Shown here in pieces: positions 1 through 10,756 of a stretch of 64,000 nt of DNA. The translations under genes were made by a program, and so were the position numbers. The notes under the pieces were generated by a model. The model was not told the DNA's origin. It was given only the letters and a program-made list of their open reading frames with translations, and ran no database searches. The stretch is from positions 189,159 through 253,158 of the forward strand of contig JADJPT010000003.1 in NCBI GenBank assembly GCA_016713125.1. The letters are read 5' to 3'. The number at the start of each line of letters is the position of its first letter. Positions within the stretch are counted from its first letter, which is position 1. Source of the stretch: Betaproteobacteria bacterium (lineage in GTDB: Bacteria; Pseudomonadota; Gammaproteobacteria; Burkholderiales; SG8-39).

Positions 1-144
1 CAGCTGGCCGTCTACGGCGCGGTCAGGCTGGTGATTCCGGACATCGGCCGCCATATGCCTGAAGGCAAGGCGGCCTCGGGGATCTTTCTCGGCGCCGTGT
101 CGCTCGGCGCGGGCATGCTGAACGCCGCCAGCATGACCTACTGA
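1..144 (+). CDS. DUF350 family inner-membrane protein, C-terminal fragment
   Basis: The window opens inside a reading frame that gives 47 residues before a TGA. The tail contains GIFLGAVSLGAGMLNAA followed by SMTY at the very end. This matches the glycine-rich last membrane segment and end of the DUF350 (YjfL-like) inner-membrane family. DUF350 proteins are small, contain several membrane segments and have no firmly established function. Only the last segment is visible, so membrane topology, the start and operon partners upstream cannot be judged. It converges with the next gene, leaving only 16 bases between the two stops. The family call rests on the tail alone. Confidence 0.65.
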   Translation, partial: QLAVYGAVRLVIPDIGRHMPEGKAASGIFLGAVSLGAGMLNAASMTY

Positions 145-160
145 CGGAAGCGCAGCCGAC

Positions 161-1009
161 TCAACCGGACCAGGCCACCACCTTCTGCTTCTGCTCGCCC
201 AGGCCCTCGATGCCCAGGGTCATGACGTCGCCGATCTTCAGGAACACCGGCTCGGGCTTGATGCCCAGGCCCACGCCGGGCGGCGTTCCGGTGGTGATGA
301 TGTCGCCGGGCAGCAGCGTCATGTAGTTGCTCACGTAGGCGACGATCTGCGCGCAGTTGAAGATCATGGTGCGCGTGTTGCCCGTCTGGTAGCGCTTGCC
401 GTTCACGTCCAGCCACATGTCCAGCTTCTGCGGGTCGCCGATCTCGTCGGTGGTCACCAGCCAGGGGCCGATCGGGCCGAAGGTGTCGTAGCTCTTGCCC
501 TTGTCCCATTGCGAGGACTGCAGCTGGAAGGCACGCTCGGAAACGTCGTTGACCACGCAGTAGCCCGCCACGTGCTCTAGCGCCCTGGCCTCGGAAACGT
601 GCTGCGCCTTGCTGCCGATGACGATGCCGAGCTCGACCTCCCAGTCGAGCTTGGTCGAGCCCGGCGGCTGGATCACGTCGTCGTCCGGACCGCTGATGCA
701 GGTGGTGGCCTTCATGAACACCACGGGTTCGGTCGGGATCGCCATGCCGGCTTCCTTGGCGTGGTCGGAATAGTTCAGGCCGATGGCGACGAACTTGCCG
801 ATGCCCACGTACGGCACACCGTAGCGCGGGCTGCCCGCCACCAGCGGCAGGGTCTCGGGCTTGAGGCGGGCGAGCATCTTCAGGCCGCGCGGCGAAATTT
901 CGTTGGGCCCGATGTTGTCGACCACCTTGGACAGATCGCGCAGCTTGCCCTCCGCGTCGATGATGCCGGGTTTCTCGAAGCCGTTCTTGCCGTAGCGACA
1001 CAGTTTCAT
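161..1009 (-). CDS. Fumarylacetoacetate hydrolase (FAH) family protein, probable 2,4-diketo-3-deoxy sugar-acid hydrolase
   Basis: This 282-residue protein has the full length of single-domain FAH enzymes. The metal-binding acids of the family are visible: E124 and E126 in WEVELGIVIG and D155 in VVNDVSERA. The family hydrolyses C-C bonds in beta-diketo acids. Closely related members act on 2,4-diketo-3-deoxy derivatives of L-fuconate, L-rhamnonate or pentonates, giving pyruvate plus lactate or glycolate. The gene is divergent from a GntR regulator and faces a cluster that supplies an aldonate dehydratase and an SDR dehydrogenase. Those are the two preceding steps of that route, so I infer the diketo-hydrolase role. 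Ureidoglycolate lyase and isomerase annotations are common for this family but fit the context less well. The ATG at 1009 is the first good start. Confidence 0.85.
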   Translation of the reverse strand: MKLCRYGKNGFEKPGIIDAEGKLRDLSKVVDNIGPNEISPRGLKMLARLKPETLPLVAGSPRYGVPYVGIGKFVAIGLNYSDHAKEAGMAIPTEPVVFMKATTCISGPDDDVIQPPGSTKLDWEVELGIVIGSKAQHVSEARALEHVAGYCVVNDVSERAFQLQSSQWDKGKSYDTFGPIGPWLVTTDEIGDPQKLDMWLDVNGKRYQTGNTRTMIFNCAQIVAYVSNYMTLLPGDIITTGTPPGVGLGIKPEPVFLKIGDVMTLGIEGLGEQKQKVVAWSG

Positions 1010-1263
1010 GGAGCTGCTCCCGCTTGCGCTGGTTGAAGTGGTTTCTGGATTGAATCGGGACGCGGATTATATCCAACGCGTCCGTACCGCGGTTCCCTGC
1101 CCGCCCCGCCGCACGGCAACCTGCGCTGCATCGCACCACCGCGCCGCGGGGCCTGGAAATTGGCCTGACCACTTGACCGATGTGAAGCGCGAGGTTTAGT
1201 CTGCGCCGAGAGCCGGTCGAACGCAGCACGACCATAAAACATCAAGGCCGGCGCAACGAGACA
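1010..1263. promoter_or_regulatory. Divergent promoter region between the FAH hydrolase and the GntR regulator
   Basis: These 254 bases separate divergent starts. Read on the minus strand, positions 1066-1071 are a perfect TATAAT, 57 bases upstream of the FAH start, with no convincing -35 hexamer. A short dyad TTGGCCTGACCA lies at 1160-1171, with TGG and CCA arms around a five-base centre. A looser CAC-N9-GTG follows at 1171-1185. Both are the sort of short dyad that GntR/FCD regulators bind, so they are candidate operators. The match is weak and the assignment is an inference. Confidence 0.4.
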
Positions 1264-1965
1264 ATGCCAATCCAAGCCGTGGAACCGCGTCGCCTGTACA
1301 GGCAGATCGCAGACCAGATCCGTGCGCTGATCGCCGAGAGCGAGTTCACGCCCGGCTCGCGCCTGCCGCCCGAGCGCGACCTGGCGCGACAGCTGCGCGT
1401 CTCGCGCCCTTCCGTGCGCGAGGCCCTGATCGCGCTGGAGGTCGAAGGCCTGCTCGACGTGCGGGTCGGCTCCGGCATCTACGTGACACGACCCGGCGAG
1501 CGCCGGGGCGTGAAGGCGCTGGAAGGCGCGTCCGGGCCTTTCGAGGTGATCCGCGCGCGCTGGATGATAGAGAGCGAATGCGCTGCGCTGGCCGCGAAGA
1601 ATGCGACGGCGGCGCAGTTGCGCGCCATCCGCAAGGCGCATGCCGACCTGGTCAGCGAGAGCCGGCGCGACCACAACCCGCTAGATGCGGACCGCGCATT
1701 CCATATCAGCATCGCCGAGGCGAGCGGCAACAGTGCCCTGGTCCTGGTGGTGCAAACGTTGGGGGACCAGCGTGTCGGGCCGCTGTACCGTGCGCTGGAA
1801 CGCAAGCTCGAGTACCCGATGATGGCCGCCGAAACCGTGCGCGAGCACCGGGCCGTCCTCGCGGCCATCGCGCAACGCGACCCGCGCGCCGCGCGCAGCG
1901 CGATGCGCACGCACATGAACATGACCCGCAAGCGCTACACCAAAGAATTCGGCACGGAGCGATAG
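1264..1965 (+). CDS. GntR family transcriptional regulator (FCD/FadR subfamily)
   Basis: The protein has 233 residues. Residues 10-75 form a winged helix-turn-helix with the GntR signature: RLPPERDLARQL, then RPSVREALIALEVEGL. The rest is an all-helical FCD ligand domain, with histidines that usually hold a metal ion near the effector. FCD regulators commonly control uptake and breakdown of sugar acids and respond to a pathway intermediate. The gene heads the plus-strand cluster and ends one base before the ABC ATPase start, so it is probably co-transcribed with the importer. It is the likely local regulator of both this operon and the divergent hydrolase. The effector cannot be read from sequence. 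Confidence 0.93.
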   Translation: MPIQAVEPRRLYRQIADQIRALIAESEFTPGSRLPPERDLARQLRVSRPSVREALIALEVEGLLDVRVGSGIYVTRPGERRGVKALEGASGPFEVIRARWMIESECAALAAKNATAAQLRAIRKAHADLVSESRRDHNPLDADRAFHISIAEASGNSALVLVVQTLGDQRVGPLYRALERKLEYPMMAAETVREHRAVLAAIAQRDPRAARSAMRTHMNMTRKRYTKEFGTER

Positions 1966-1966
1966 C

Positions 1967-3016
<1,050 letters not shown>

Positions 3017-3090
3017 AGAGCACGCCCGGGAGAGAACGTGTCCACGCGTCAAGATGCAGGACCCGCTACACCTCACCGATGGAGGAGACC

Positions 3091-4422
3091 ATGAGAAACA
3101 ACGTGAATCGCAGGGATTTTCTGAAGATATCCGCCGGCGTCGCCGCCGGCACCGCCACCGCCGGCATGGGCGGCGAAGCGCTGGCGCAGGGCAAGCCCGC
3201 CGCCGGCTTCGCCTACAAGCCCGAGAAGGGCGCCAAACTGCGCGTGCTGCGCTGGAAGCGCTTCGTGCAGGGCGACGAGGATGCGTTCATGAAGAACGTC
3301 AAGGCGTTCTCGGACAAGTTCGGCGTCGAGGTGCGGGTGGACAACGAGGGCTGGGAGGACGTGCGGCCCAAGGCTGCGGTCGCCGCCAACGTCGGTTCCG
3401 GCCCGGACGTGATCTACGGCTGGTTCGACGATCCGCACCAGTACCCTGACAAGCTGCTCGACGTCTCCGACGTCGCCGGCTACCTGGGCGCCAAGTACGG
3501 CGGCTGGTACCCGGTGGCCGAAACCTACGGCAAGCGCGACGGCAAATGGATCGGCGTGCCGCTGGGCGCGGCCGGCGCGACGTTCGTGCATCGCATCAGC
3601 CATGTGCAGGCCGCCGGCTTCAAGGAGTTCCCCAAGGACCTGGGCGGCTTTCTCGAACTGTGCAAGGCCATGAAGGCCAAGAACACGCCGGCCGGCTTCG
3701 CGCTCGGCAACGCGGTGGGCGACGGCAACTCCTGGGTCCACTGGCTGGTCTGGTCACGGCGGCAGGATGGTCAACGAGAAGGCACGAGGGTGATCAACAG
3801 CCCGGAGACCGTCAAGGCCCTGGAGTACGCCAAGGCCCTGTACGCGACGTTCGTGCCCGGCACGCTGTCCTGGCTGGACGCGAACAACAACAAGGCCTTC
3901 CTCGACGGCCAGGTCAGCATCACCAACAACGGCATCTCGGTGTACTACGCGGCCAAGACCTCGACCGACGCCAAGGTCAAGGCCCTGGTCGCCGACATCG
4001 GCCACGCCAACTATCCGATCGGGCCCACCGGCAAGCCGACCGAACTTCACCTGTTCAGCCAGGCCTTCGCGTTCCGCTACTCGAAGGCGCCGAACGCGGC
4101 CAAGGCCTTCATGGCCTTCATGATGGAGAAGGAACAGTACGAGCCCTGGCAGCAGGCGGCGATCGGCTACATCACGCAGCCGCTCAAGGCCTACGAGTCG
4201 AATCCGATCTGGACCGTCGACCCGAAGCACACGCCGTACCGCGACTGTGTGAAGAACATGACCGCCCACAGCCATGCCGGCAAGCTCGGCTACGCCTCGG
4301 CCGCGGCCATGGCGGACTTCATCATGGTGAACATGGTGGCGGAGGCGGCCAGCGGATCCAAGTCGCCCAAAGAGGCGGCGGAGCGGGCGCAGGCGCGCGC
4401 GCAGCGTTACTACAAGGTGTGA
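3091..4422 (+). CDS. ABC transporter substrate-binding protein, family 1 (sugar), Tat-exported
   Basis: This is a periplasmic sugar-binding protein of about 443 residues. The start at 3091 is preferred over the ATG at 3079, because the bases between them carry a GGAGG ribosome site placed for 3091. The N-terminus MRNNVNRRDFLK holds a twin-arginine motif, followed by an Ala/Gly-rich segment and an ALAQG cleavage region, so Tat export is likely. Near 3755-3795 the frame reads SRRQDGQREG. A neighbouring frame there reads HGGRMVNEK, which fits family 1 proteins better. Two compensating indels have probably scrambled about 12 residues. A G-rich artefact tract follows the stop. Confidence 0.9.
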   Translation: MRNNVNRRDFLKISAGVAAGTATAGMGGEALAQGKPAAGFAYKPEKGAKLRVLRWKRFVQGDEDAFMKNVKAFSDKFGVEVRVDNEGWEDVRPKAAVAANVGSGPDVIYGWFDDPHQYPDKLLDVSDVAGYLGAKYGGWYPVAETYGKRDGKWIGVPLGAAGATFVHRISHVQAAGFKEFPKDLGGFLELCKAMKAKNTPAGFALGNAVGDGNSWVHWLVWSRRQDGQREGTRVINSPETVKALEYAKALYATFVPGTLSWLDANNNKAFLDGQVSITNNGISVYYAAKTSTDAKVKALVADIGHANYPIGPTGKPTELHLFSQAFAFRYSKAPNAAKAFMAFMMEKEQYEPWQQAAIGYITQPLKAYESNPIWTVDPKHTPYRDCVKNMTAHSHAGKLGYASAAAMADFIMVNMVAEAASGSKSPKEAAERAQARAQRYYKV

Positions 4423-4424
4423 CC

Positions 4425-4497
4425 CGGGGGGCCGGGCCCGGGGGGGGCGCGCCGGGGGGGGGGGGGGGGGGGGGGTGGGGGGGGGGGGGGGGGGGGC
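4425..4497. other. Near-pure G tract, probable sequencing artefact
   Basis: Directly after the binding-protein stop comes a run of about 70 bases made almost only of G, with a few C and one T. It sits where a short spacer with a hairpin or ribosome site would be expected. The next gene's best ATG (4529) is out of frame with its body. Similar but longer G/C sequence occurs at 56216-57250. I read both as failed base calling over hard-to-sequence DNA rather than genome sequence. Confidence 0.7.
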
Positions 4498-4528
4498 ATT
4501 GCCGCGATCGGCCCGGCGTCGAGGTCCC

Positions 4529-5433
4529 ATGAGCCTTTGCGCTTCTTCGACAACCGCAACACGCTGGGGCGGGTGTTCATGCTGCCGGCCGGCGTGCTGC
4601 TGCTGCTGTTCCTGACCTACCCGCTGGGCCTGGGCACCTGGCTGGGCTTCACCGACGCGAAGATCGGCCGCGCCGGCGAGTGGGTCGGGCTGGACAACTT
4701 CCAGTTCCTGTTCGGCGACAGCGTGGCAAGGCTGTCGCTTTTCAACACCCTGTTCTACACGGTGGTCGCCTCGATCGGCAAGTTCGCCCTGGGCCTGTGG
4801 CTGGCGCTGCTGCTCAACCGCCACATCCCGTTCAAGTCCTTCGTGCGCGCCGTGGTGCTGCTGCCCTTCATCGTGCCCACCGCGCTGTCGGCGATCGCGT
4901 TCTGGTGGCTCTACGATACGCAGTTCTCGGTGCTCTCCTGGGCGCTGACCCGCATGGGACTCATCGACCAGTACATCGACTTCCTCGGCGACCCCTGGGC
5001 GGCGCGCTTCGCGACCATCGCCGCAAACATCTGGCGCGGCGTGCCCTTCGTCGCCATCACCCTGCTCGCCGGCCTGCAGACCATTTCGCCCTCGCTGTAC
5101 GAGGCCGCCTCGCTGGACGGCGCCAGCGAGTGGCAGAAGTTCTGGTACGTCACCCTGCCCATGCTCACGCCCATCATCGCGGTGGTGATGACCTTCTCGG
5201 TGCTCTTCACCTTCACCGACTTCCAGTTGATCTACGTGCTGACGCGCGGCGGGCCGCTGAACGCCACGCACCTGATGGCGACGCTGTCGTTCCAGCGCGC
5301 GATACCCGGCGGCGCGCTGGGCGAGGGCGCCGCGCTGGCGACGGCCATGGTGCCGTTCCTGCTCGCCGCCATCCTGTTCAGCTATTTCGGCCTGCAGCGC
5401 CGGGCCTGGCAGCAGGGAGGCAACGACAAGTGA
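4529..5433 (+). CDS. ABC sugar transporter permease, MalF/UgpA type
   Basis: This is an inner-membrane permease of about 300 residues with six or so hydrophobic segments. The cytoplasmic EAA loop that docks on the ATPase is clear: EAASLDGASEWQKFW near residue 189, followed by TLPMLTP. The uninterrupted frame begins at a TTG (4537). An ATG at 4529 followed by AGCCTT would give a natural MSLRFFDN start if two extra T residues at 4536-4538 are errors, so I place the start there. It follows the binding protein and precedes the partner permease, completing a CUT1 importer. Confidence 0.88.
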
Positions 5434-5494
5434 AGGAATCTCCAGCGGGCGAACCCGCGAGAACGGCACGCAGGCGGCGCAGGACTCGGCCGGC

Positions 5495-6337
5495 ATGGAC
5501 TACCTCGAGTCGCCGATGCGGCGCTGGGTCACACTGTACATCCCCCTGCTGTGCTTCCTGGTCATCCTGCTGTTCCCGTTCTACTGGATGGCGATGACCT
5601 CGTTCAAACCCAACGAGGAACTGGTTTCGCGCGCCGCCAATCCGTTCTGGATCGTGCAGCCGACGCTGGCGCACTTCGAGCGGCTGCTGTTCACGACCGC
5701 GTACCCGCAATGGATGTGGAACACCATCCTGGTCTCGGTGGTGGCGACCTTCACTTCCCTGGCCGCCAGCGTGTTCGCCGCCTACGCCATCGAACGCCTG
5801 CGCTTCAGGGGCTCCAAGCAGACCGGCCTGGCGATATTCCTCGCCTACCTGGTGCCGCCCTCGATCCTCTTCATCCCGCTGGCGGCGATCGTGTTCAAGC
5901 TCGGCCTGTTCGACACGCGCTGGGCGCTGATCCTGACCTATCCGACCTTCCTGATCCCGTTCTGCACCTGGCTGCTGATGGGCTATTTCCGCTCCATTCC
6001 CTACGAGCTCGAGGAATGCGCCCTGATCGACGGCGCCACGCGCTGGCAGATCCTGGTCAAGATCATCCTGCCGCTGGCCGTGCCGGGGCTGATCTCGGCG
6101 GGCATCTTCGCGTTCACGCTGTCCTGGAACGAGTTCATCTACGCGCTGACGTTCGTGTCCTCGTCCGAGAACAAGACGGTGCCGGTGGGCGTGATCACCG
6201 AGCTCGTCGAGGGCGACGTATACCACTGGGGTGCGCTGATGGCCGGCGCGCTGCTCGGCTCGCTGCCGGTGGCGGTGCTGTATTCGTTTTTCGTGGAGTA
6301 CTACGTGTCCGGCATGACGGGCGCAGTCAAAGAGTGA
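5495..6337 (+). CDS. ABC sugar transporter permease, MalG/UgpE type
   Basis: This 280-residue second permease has a short cytoplasmic N-terminus, about six membrane helices and the EAA loop EECALIDGATRWQIL near residue 173 followed by ILPLAVPG. MalG-type subunits pair with MalF-type subunits to form the translocation pore. The gene starts 61 bases after its partner, and the SDR dehydrogenase starts 7 bases after its stop, which supports one operon for uptake and breakdown. The frame is intact. The substrate is inferred from the neighbouring enzymes to be a sugar, sugar acid or short oligosaccharide. Confidence 0.9.
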   Translation: MDYLESPMRRWVTLYIPLLCFLVILLFPFYWMAMTSFKPNEELVSRAANPFWIVQPTLAHFERLLFTTAYPQWMWNTILVSVVATFTSLAASVFAAYAIERLRFRGSKQTGLAIFLAYLVPPSILFIPLAAIVFKLGLFDTRWALILTYPTFLIPFCTWLLMGYFRSIPYELEECALIDGATRWQILVKIILPLAVPGLISAGIFAFTLSWNEFIYALTFVSSSENKTVPVGVITELVEGDVYHWGALMAGALLGSLPVAVLYSFFVEYYVSGMTGAVKE

Positions 6338-6344
6338 GAACGGA

Positions 6345-7046
6345 ATGAACCAACTCGATTTCAAGGGCCGCACGGCGGTGGTCACCGGCGGCATGCAGGG
6401 CATCGGCGCCGCCATCGTCAAGCGCCTCGAGGCGTCCGGCGCCAGGGTTCGCGTCTGGGATCTGGACGGGCCGGAAAAAGTCGATGTCTCCGACCCGACT
6501 TCGGTGCAAAGGGCGACCGAAACAGCGCTGCTGGCGTTCGGCAGGGTGGACGTGCTGGTCAACAACGCCGGCATCGCCGGCATGAACAGGCCCACGGTCG
6601 ACTACCCGGTCGAGGAGTGGTCGAAAGTGCTGGCCGTCAACCTGACCAGCCAGTTCCTGACCTGCCGCGCGATCGCGCCGTTCATGGTCAAGGCCGGCTA
6701 CGGCCGCATCGTCAACATCGCCTCGGTGGCCGGCAAGGAAGGCAATCCGAACGCCGTCGCCTACTCGGCGTCGAAGGCGGGCGTGATCTCGCTCACCAAG
6801 TCTCTGGGCAAGGAGCTCGCGCAGAGCGGCGTGCTCGTCAACTGCGTGACGCCGGCCGCCGCCAGGACCGCGATCTTCGACCAGATGACCGAGCAGCACA
6901 TCGCCTACATGCTGTCCAAGATCCCGATGAACCGCTTCGTGCAGGTCGACGAGATCGCCGCCCTGGTCTGCTGGCTGGCCTCCTCGGACTGCTCCTTTTC
7001 CACCGGCGCGGTGTTCGACATTTCCGGCGGCCGCGCCACCTACTGA
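6345..7046 (+). CDS. SDR family NAD(P)-dependent oxidoreductase, probable 2-keto-3-deoxy sugar-acid dehydrogenase
   Basis: This is a classical short-chain dehydrogenase of 233 residues. It has the cofactor motif TGGMQGIG (14-21), NNAG (73-76), and the catalytic Ser127, Tyr140 and Lys144 (YSASK). Its sequence character resembles dehydrogenases that oxidise C4 of 2-keto-3-deoxy-L-fuconate or -rhamnonate. That would link the dehydratase that follows to the FAH hydrolase upstream. The stretch after VWDLD runs almost at once into KVDVSD, about 15 residues shorter than usual between strands 2 and 3. This is either a compact natural variant or a small deletion. The substrate is an inference from context. 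Confidence 0.88.
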   Translation: MNQLDFKGRTAVVTGGMQGIGAAIVKRLEASGARVRVWDLDGPEKVDVSDPTSVQRATETALLAFGRVDVLVNNAGIAGMNRPTVDYPVEEWSKVLAVNLTSQFLTCRAIAPFMVKAGYGRIVNIASVAGKEGNPNAVAYSASKAGVISLTKSLGKELAQSGVLVNCVTPAAARTAIFDQMTEQHIAYMLSKIPMNRFVQVDEIAALVCWLASSDCSFSTGAVFDISGGRATY

Positions 7047-7055
7047 GACACGCAC

Positions 7056-8875
<1,820 letters not shown>

Positions 8876-8893
8876 CGATCACCGGAAAGTGCG

Positions 8894-9457
8894 ATGACGC
8901 CCGCGCAGAGCCCGCAGGACGAGCACGTGCTCGGCGCCGACGGCCAGTTCCACGTCACCGACGAGCCGATCGACATTTCCATCTACGGCTGGGAGGACTG
9001 GATCAGCTTCGTGCTGTTCTGGCTGCTCGCCTTCATCGTCTTTTACCAGGTGTTCACGCGCTACGCGCTGAACGACCCGGCCGGTTGGACCGAGGAGATC
9101 GCGCGCTACTTTCTGGTCGCGGTGGTGTTCATCGGCGCCTCCATGTCGGTGCGCAAGAACAACCACATCCACGTCGATTATTTCTACCGGCTGATGCCCG
9201 GCTGGATGGGACGCGCCCTGTCGACCGGCGTGGACGTGCTGCGCTGCGCCTTCCTGGGCTACTCGGCCTGGCTCACCTGGCTGCTGATCCAGCGCATCGG
9301 CGCGCAGCGCATGGCCATCGTCGACCTGCCGATGGGCTGGGTGTTCGGCGCCATGCTGTTCGGCTTCACGCTGATGTTTCTGCGCTCGCTGCAGGTGGCC
9401 TGGACGAACTGGCGGCGCGGCTGGAGCGTGCTGGAGCGACCCGAGGGCGCGACATGA
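8894..9457 (+). CDS. TRAP transporter small permease subunit (DctQ type)
   Basis: The protein has 187 residues and four predicted membrane segments. It carries the DctQ features of a tryptophan-rich first segment and a conserved middle loop (GWTEEIARY, then RKNNHIHVDYF). DctQ partners with the large DctM subunit, which starts within about 15 bases downstream. Together they form the membrane part of a sodium-driven TRAP importer for organic and sugar acids. No DctP-type periplasmic binding protein is found in the window. The N-terminal 30 residues are hydrophilic and acidic, which is longer than usual. It sits inside the catabolic operon, so sugar acids are the likely cargo. Confidence 0.92.
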   Translation: MTPAQSPQDEHVLGADGQFHVTDEPIDISIYGWEDWISFVLFWLLAFIVFYQVFTRYALNDPAGWTEEIARYFLVAVVFIGASMSVRKNNHIHVDYFYRLMPGWMGRALSTGVDVLRCAFLGYSAWLTWLLIQRIGAQRMAIVDLPMGWVFGAMLFGFTLMFLRSLQVAWTNWRRGWSVLERPEGAT

Positions 9458-9470
9458 AAGGGGGTTGCTG

Positions 9471-10746
9471 ATGGGTGGCGGGCTGATGGCGGGGTTCCTC
9501 GCGCTGATGGTCAGCGGCGTGCCGATCGCCATCGCCATGGCCGGTGCTTCGCTGGTGTACGTGATGGTGTCGGGCAACATCCCCGATTTCGTCGTCATCC
9601 ACCGCATGTACGGCGGCGTGGACTCCTTCCCGCTGCTGGCGGTGCCGTTCTTCATCCTGGCCGGCAACCTGATGAACTCGGCCGGCATCACCAACCGCAT
9701 CTACAACTTCGCCATGGCCCTGGTCGGCTGGCTCAAGGGCGGCCTGGGCCACGTCAACGTGGTCGGCTCGATGATCTTCGCCGGCATGTCGGGAACCGCC
9801 ATCGCCGACGCAGCCGGTCTGGGCACGGTGGAACTCAAGGCGATGAAGGACCACGGCTACCCGGTGGAGTTCGCCATCGGCATCACCGCGGCCTCGGCCA
9901 CCGTCGGGCCCATCATTCCGCCCTCCCTGCCCTTCGTCATCTACGGCATGATGGCCGGTGTCTCCATCGGCCAGCTGTTCCTGGCCGGCGTGGTGCCCGG
10001 CCTCATCATGGGCCTGACCATGATGGCCACCGTGGCGTGGTACGCGCATCGCCGCAACTACCGGGCCGACGCGGTGTTTTCCTGGTCGCGCCTGGGCCGC
10101 ACATTCGCGCACGCCATCCTCGCGCTGATGACCCCGGTGCTGCTGGTCGGCGGCATGACCCTGGGCGTGTTCACCCCCACCGAAGGGGCGATCGCAGCTT
10201 CCGCCTGGGCCTTGTTCCTCGGCCTGGTCTGGTACCGGACGCTGAGCTGGCGCATGCTGGTCCGGATTTCCATGGACACCATCGAGACCACGGCCACGGT
10301 GCTGTTCATCGTCGCCGCGGCCTCGATCTTCGGCTGGCTGCTCACGGTCACCCGGGTCACCGACGAGGTGGCCGCCTGGGTGCTGTCGTTCACCGCCGAG
10401 CCGGCGGTGTTCCTGCTGCTGGTCAACGTGCTGATGCTGTTCGTGGGCTGCTTCCTCGAACCGACCGCCGCGATCACGCTGCTGGTGCCGATCCTGATCC
10501 CGATCTGCCAGAAGCTGGGCATCGACCTGGTGCACTTCGGCCTGGTGATGGTGCTGAACCTGATGATCGGCCTGCTGCACCCGCCGATGGGCACCGTGCT
10601 TTTCGTCCTGTCGCGGGTGGCCAATCTGTCGTTCGAGCGAACCACCATGGCCATCCTGCCCTGGCTGGTGCCCCCTGCTCGCCACGCTGGCGCTGTGCAC
10701 CTACGTGCCCTCCGTCGTACTCTGGCTGCCTCGCCAGTTCTTCTGA
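9471..10746 (+). CDS. TRAP transporter large permease subunit (DctM type), frameshift near the end
   Basis: This protein of about 424 residues is almost entirely hydrophobic, with the DctM signatures GGVDSFPLLAVPFF, GMSGTAIADAAGLGTVE and ATVGPIIPPSLPFVIYG. The uninterrupted frame runs past the natural end. Removing one C from the five-C run at 10671-10675 restores a normal tail (LLATLALCTYVP, then WLPRQFF) that stops at 10746, so an extra C is almost certainly an error. The ATG at 9471 is preferred to the TTG at 9465 that opens the frame. The next gene's ribosome site (GAGGAG) overlaps the corrected stop. Confidence 0.9.
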
Positions 10747-10756
10747 GGAGTCTTGC

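Noticed and set aside
138..1235. A 365-codon frame overlapping the FAH gene on the same strand
   Set aside because: It is out of frame with the well-conserved FAH protein, Arg-rich and without family features.
4425..4497. A G-quadruplex regulatory element
   Set aside because: A run this pure is not plausible as a bacterial element here, and it adjoins a frame error. Artefact is the simpler reading.
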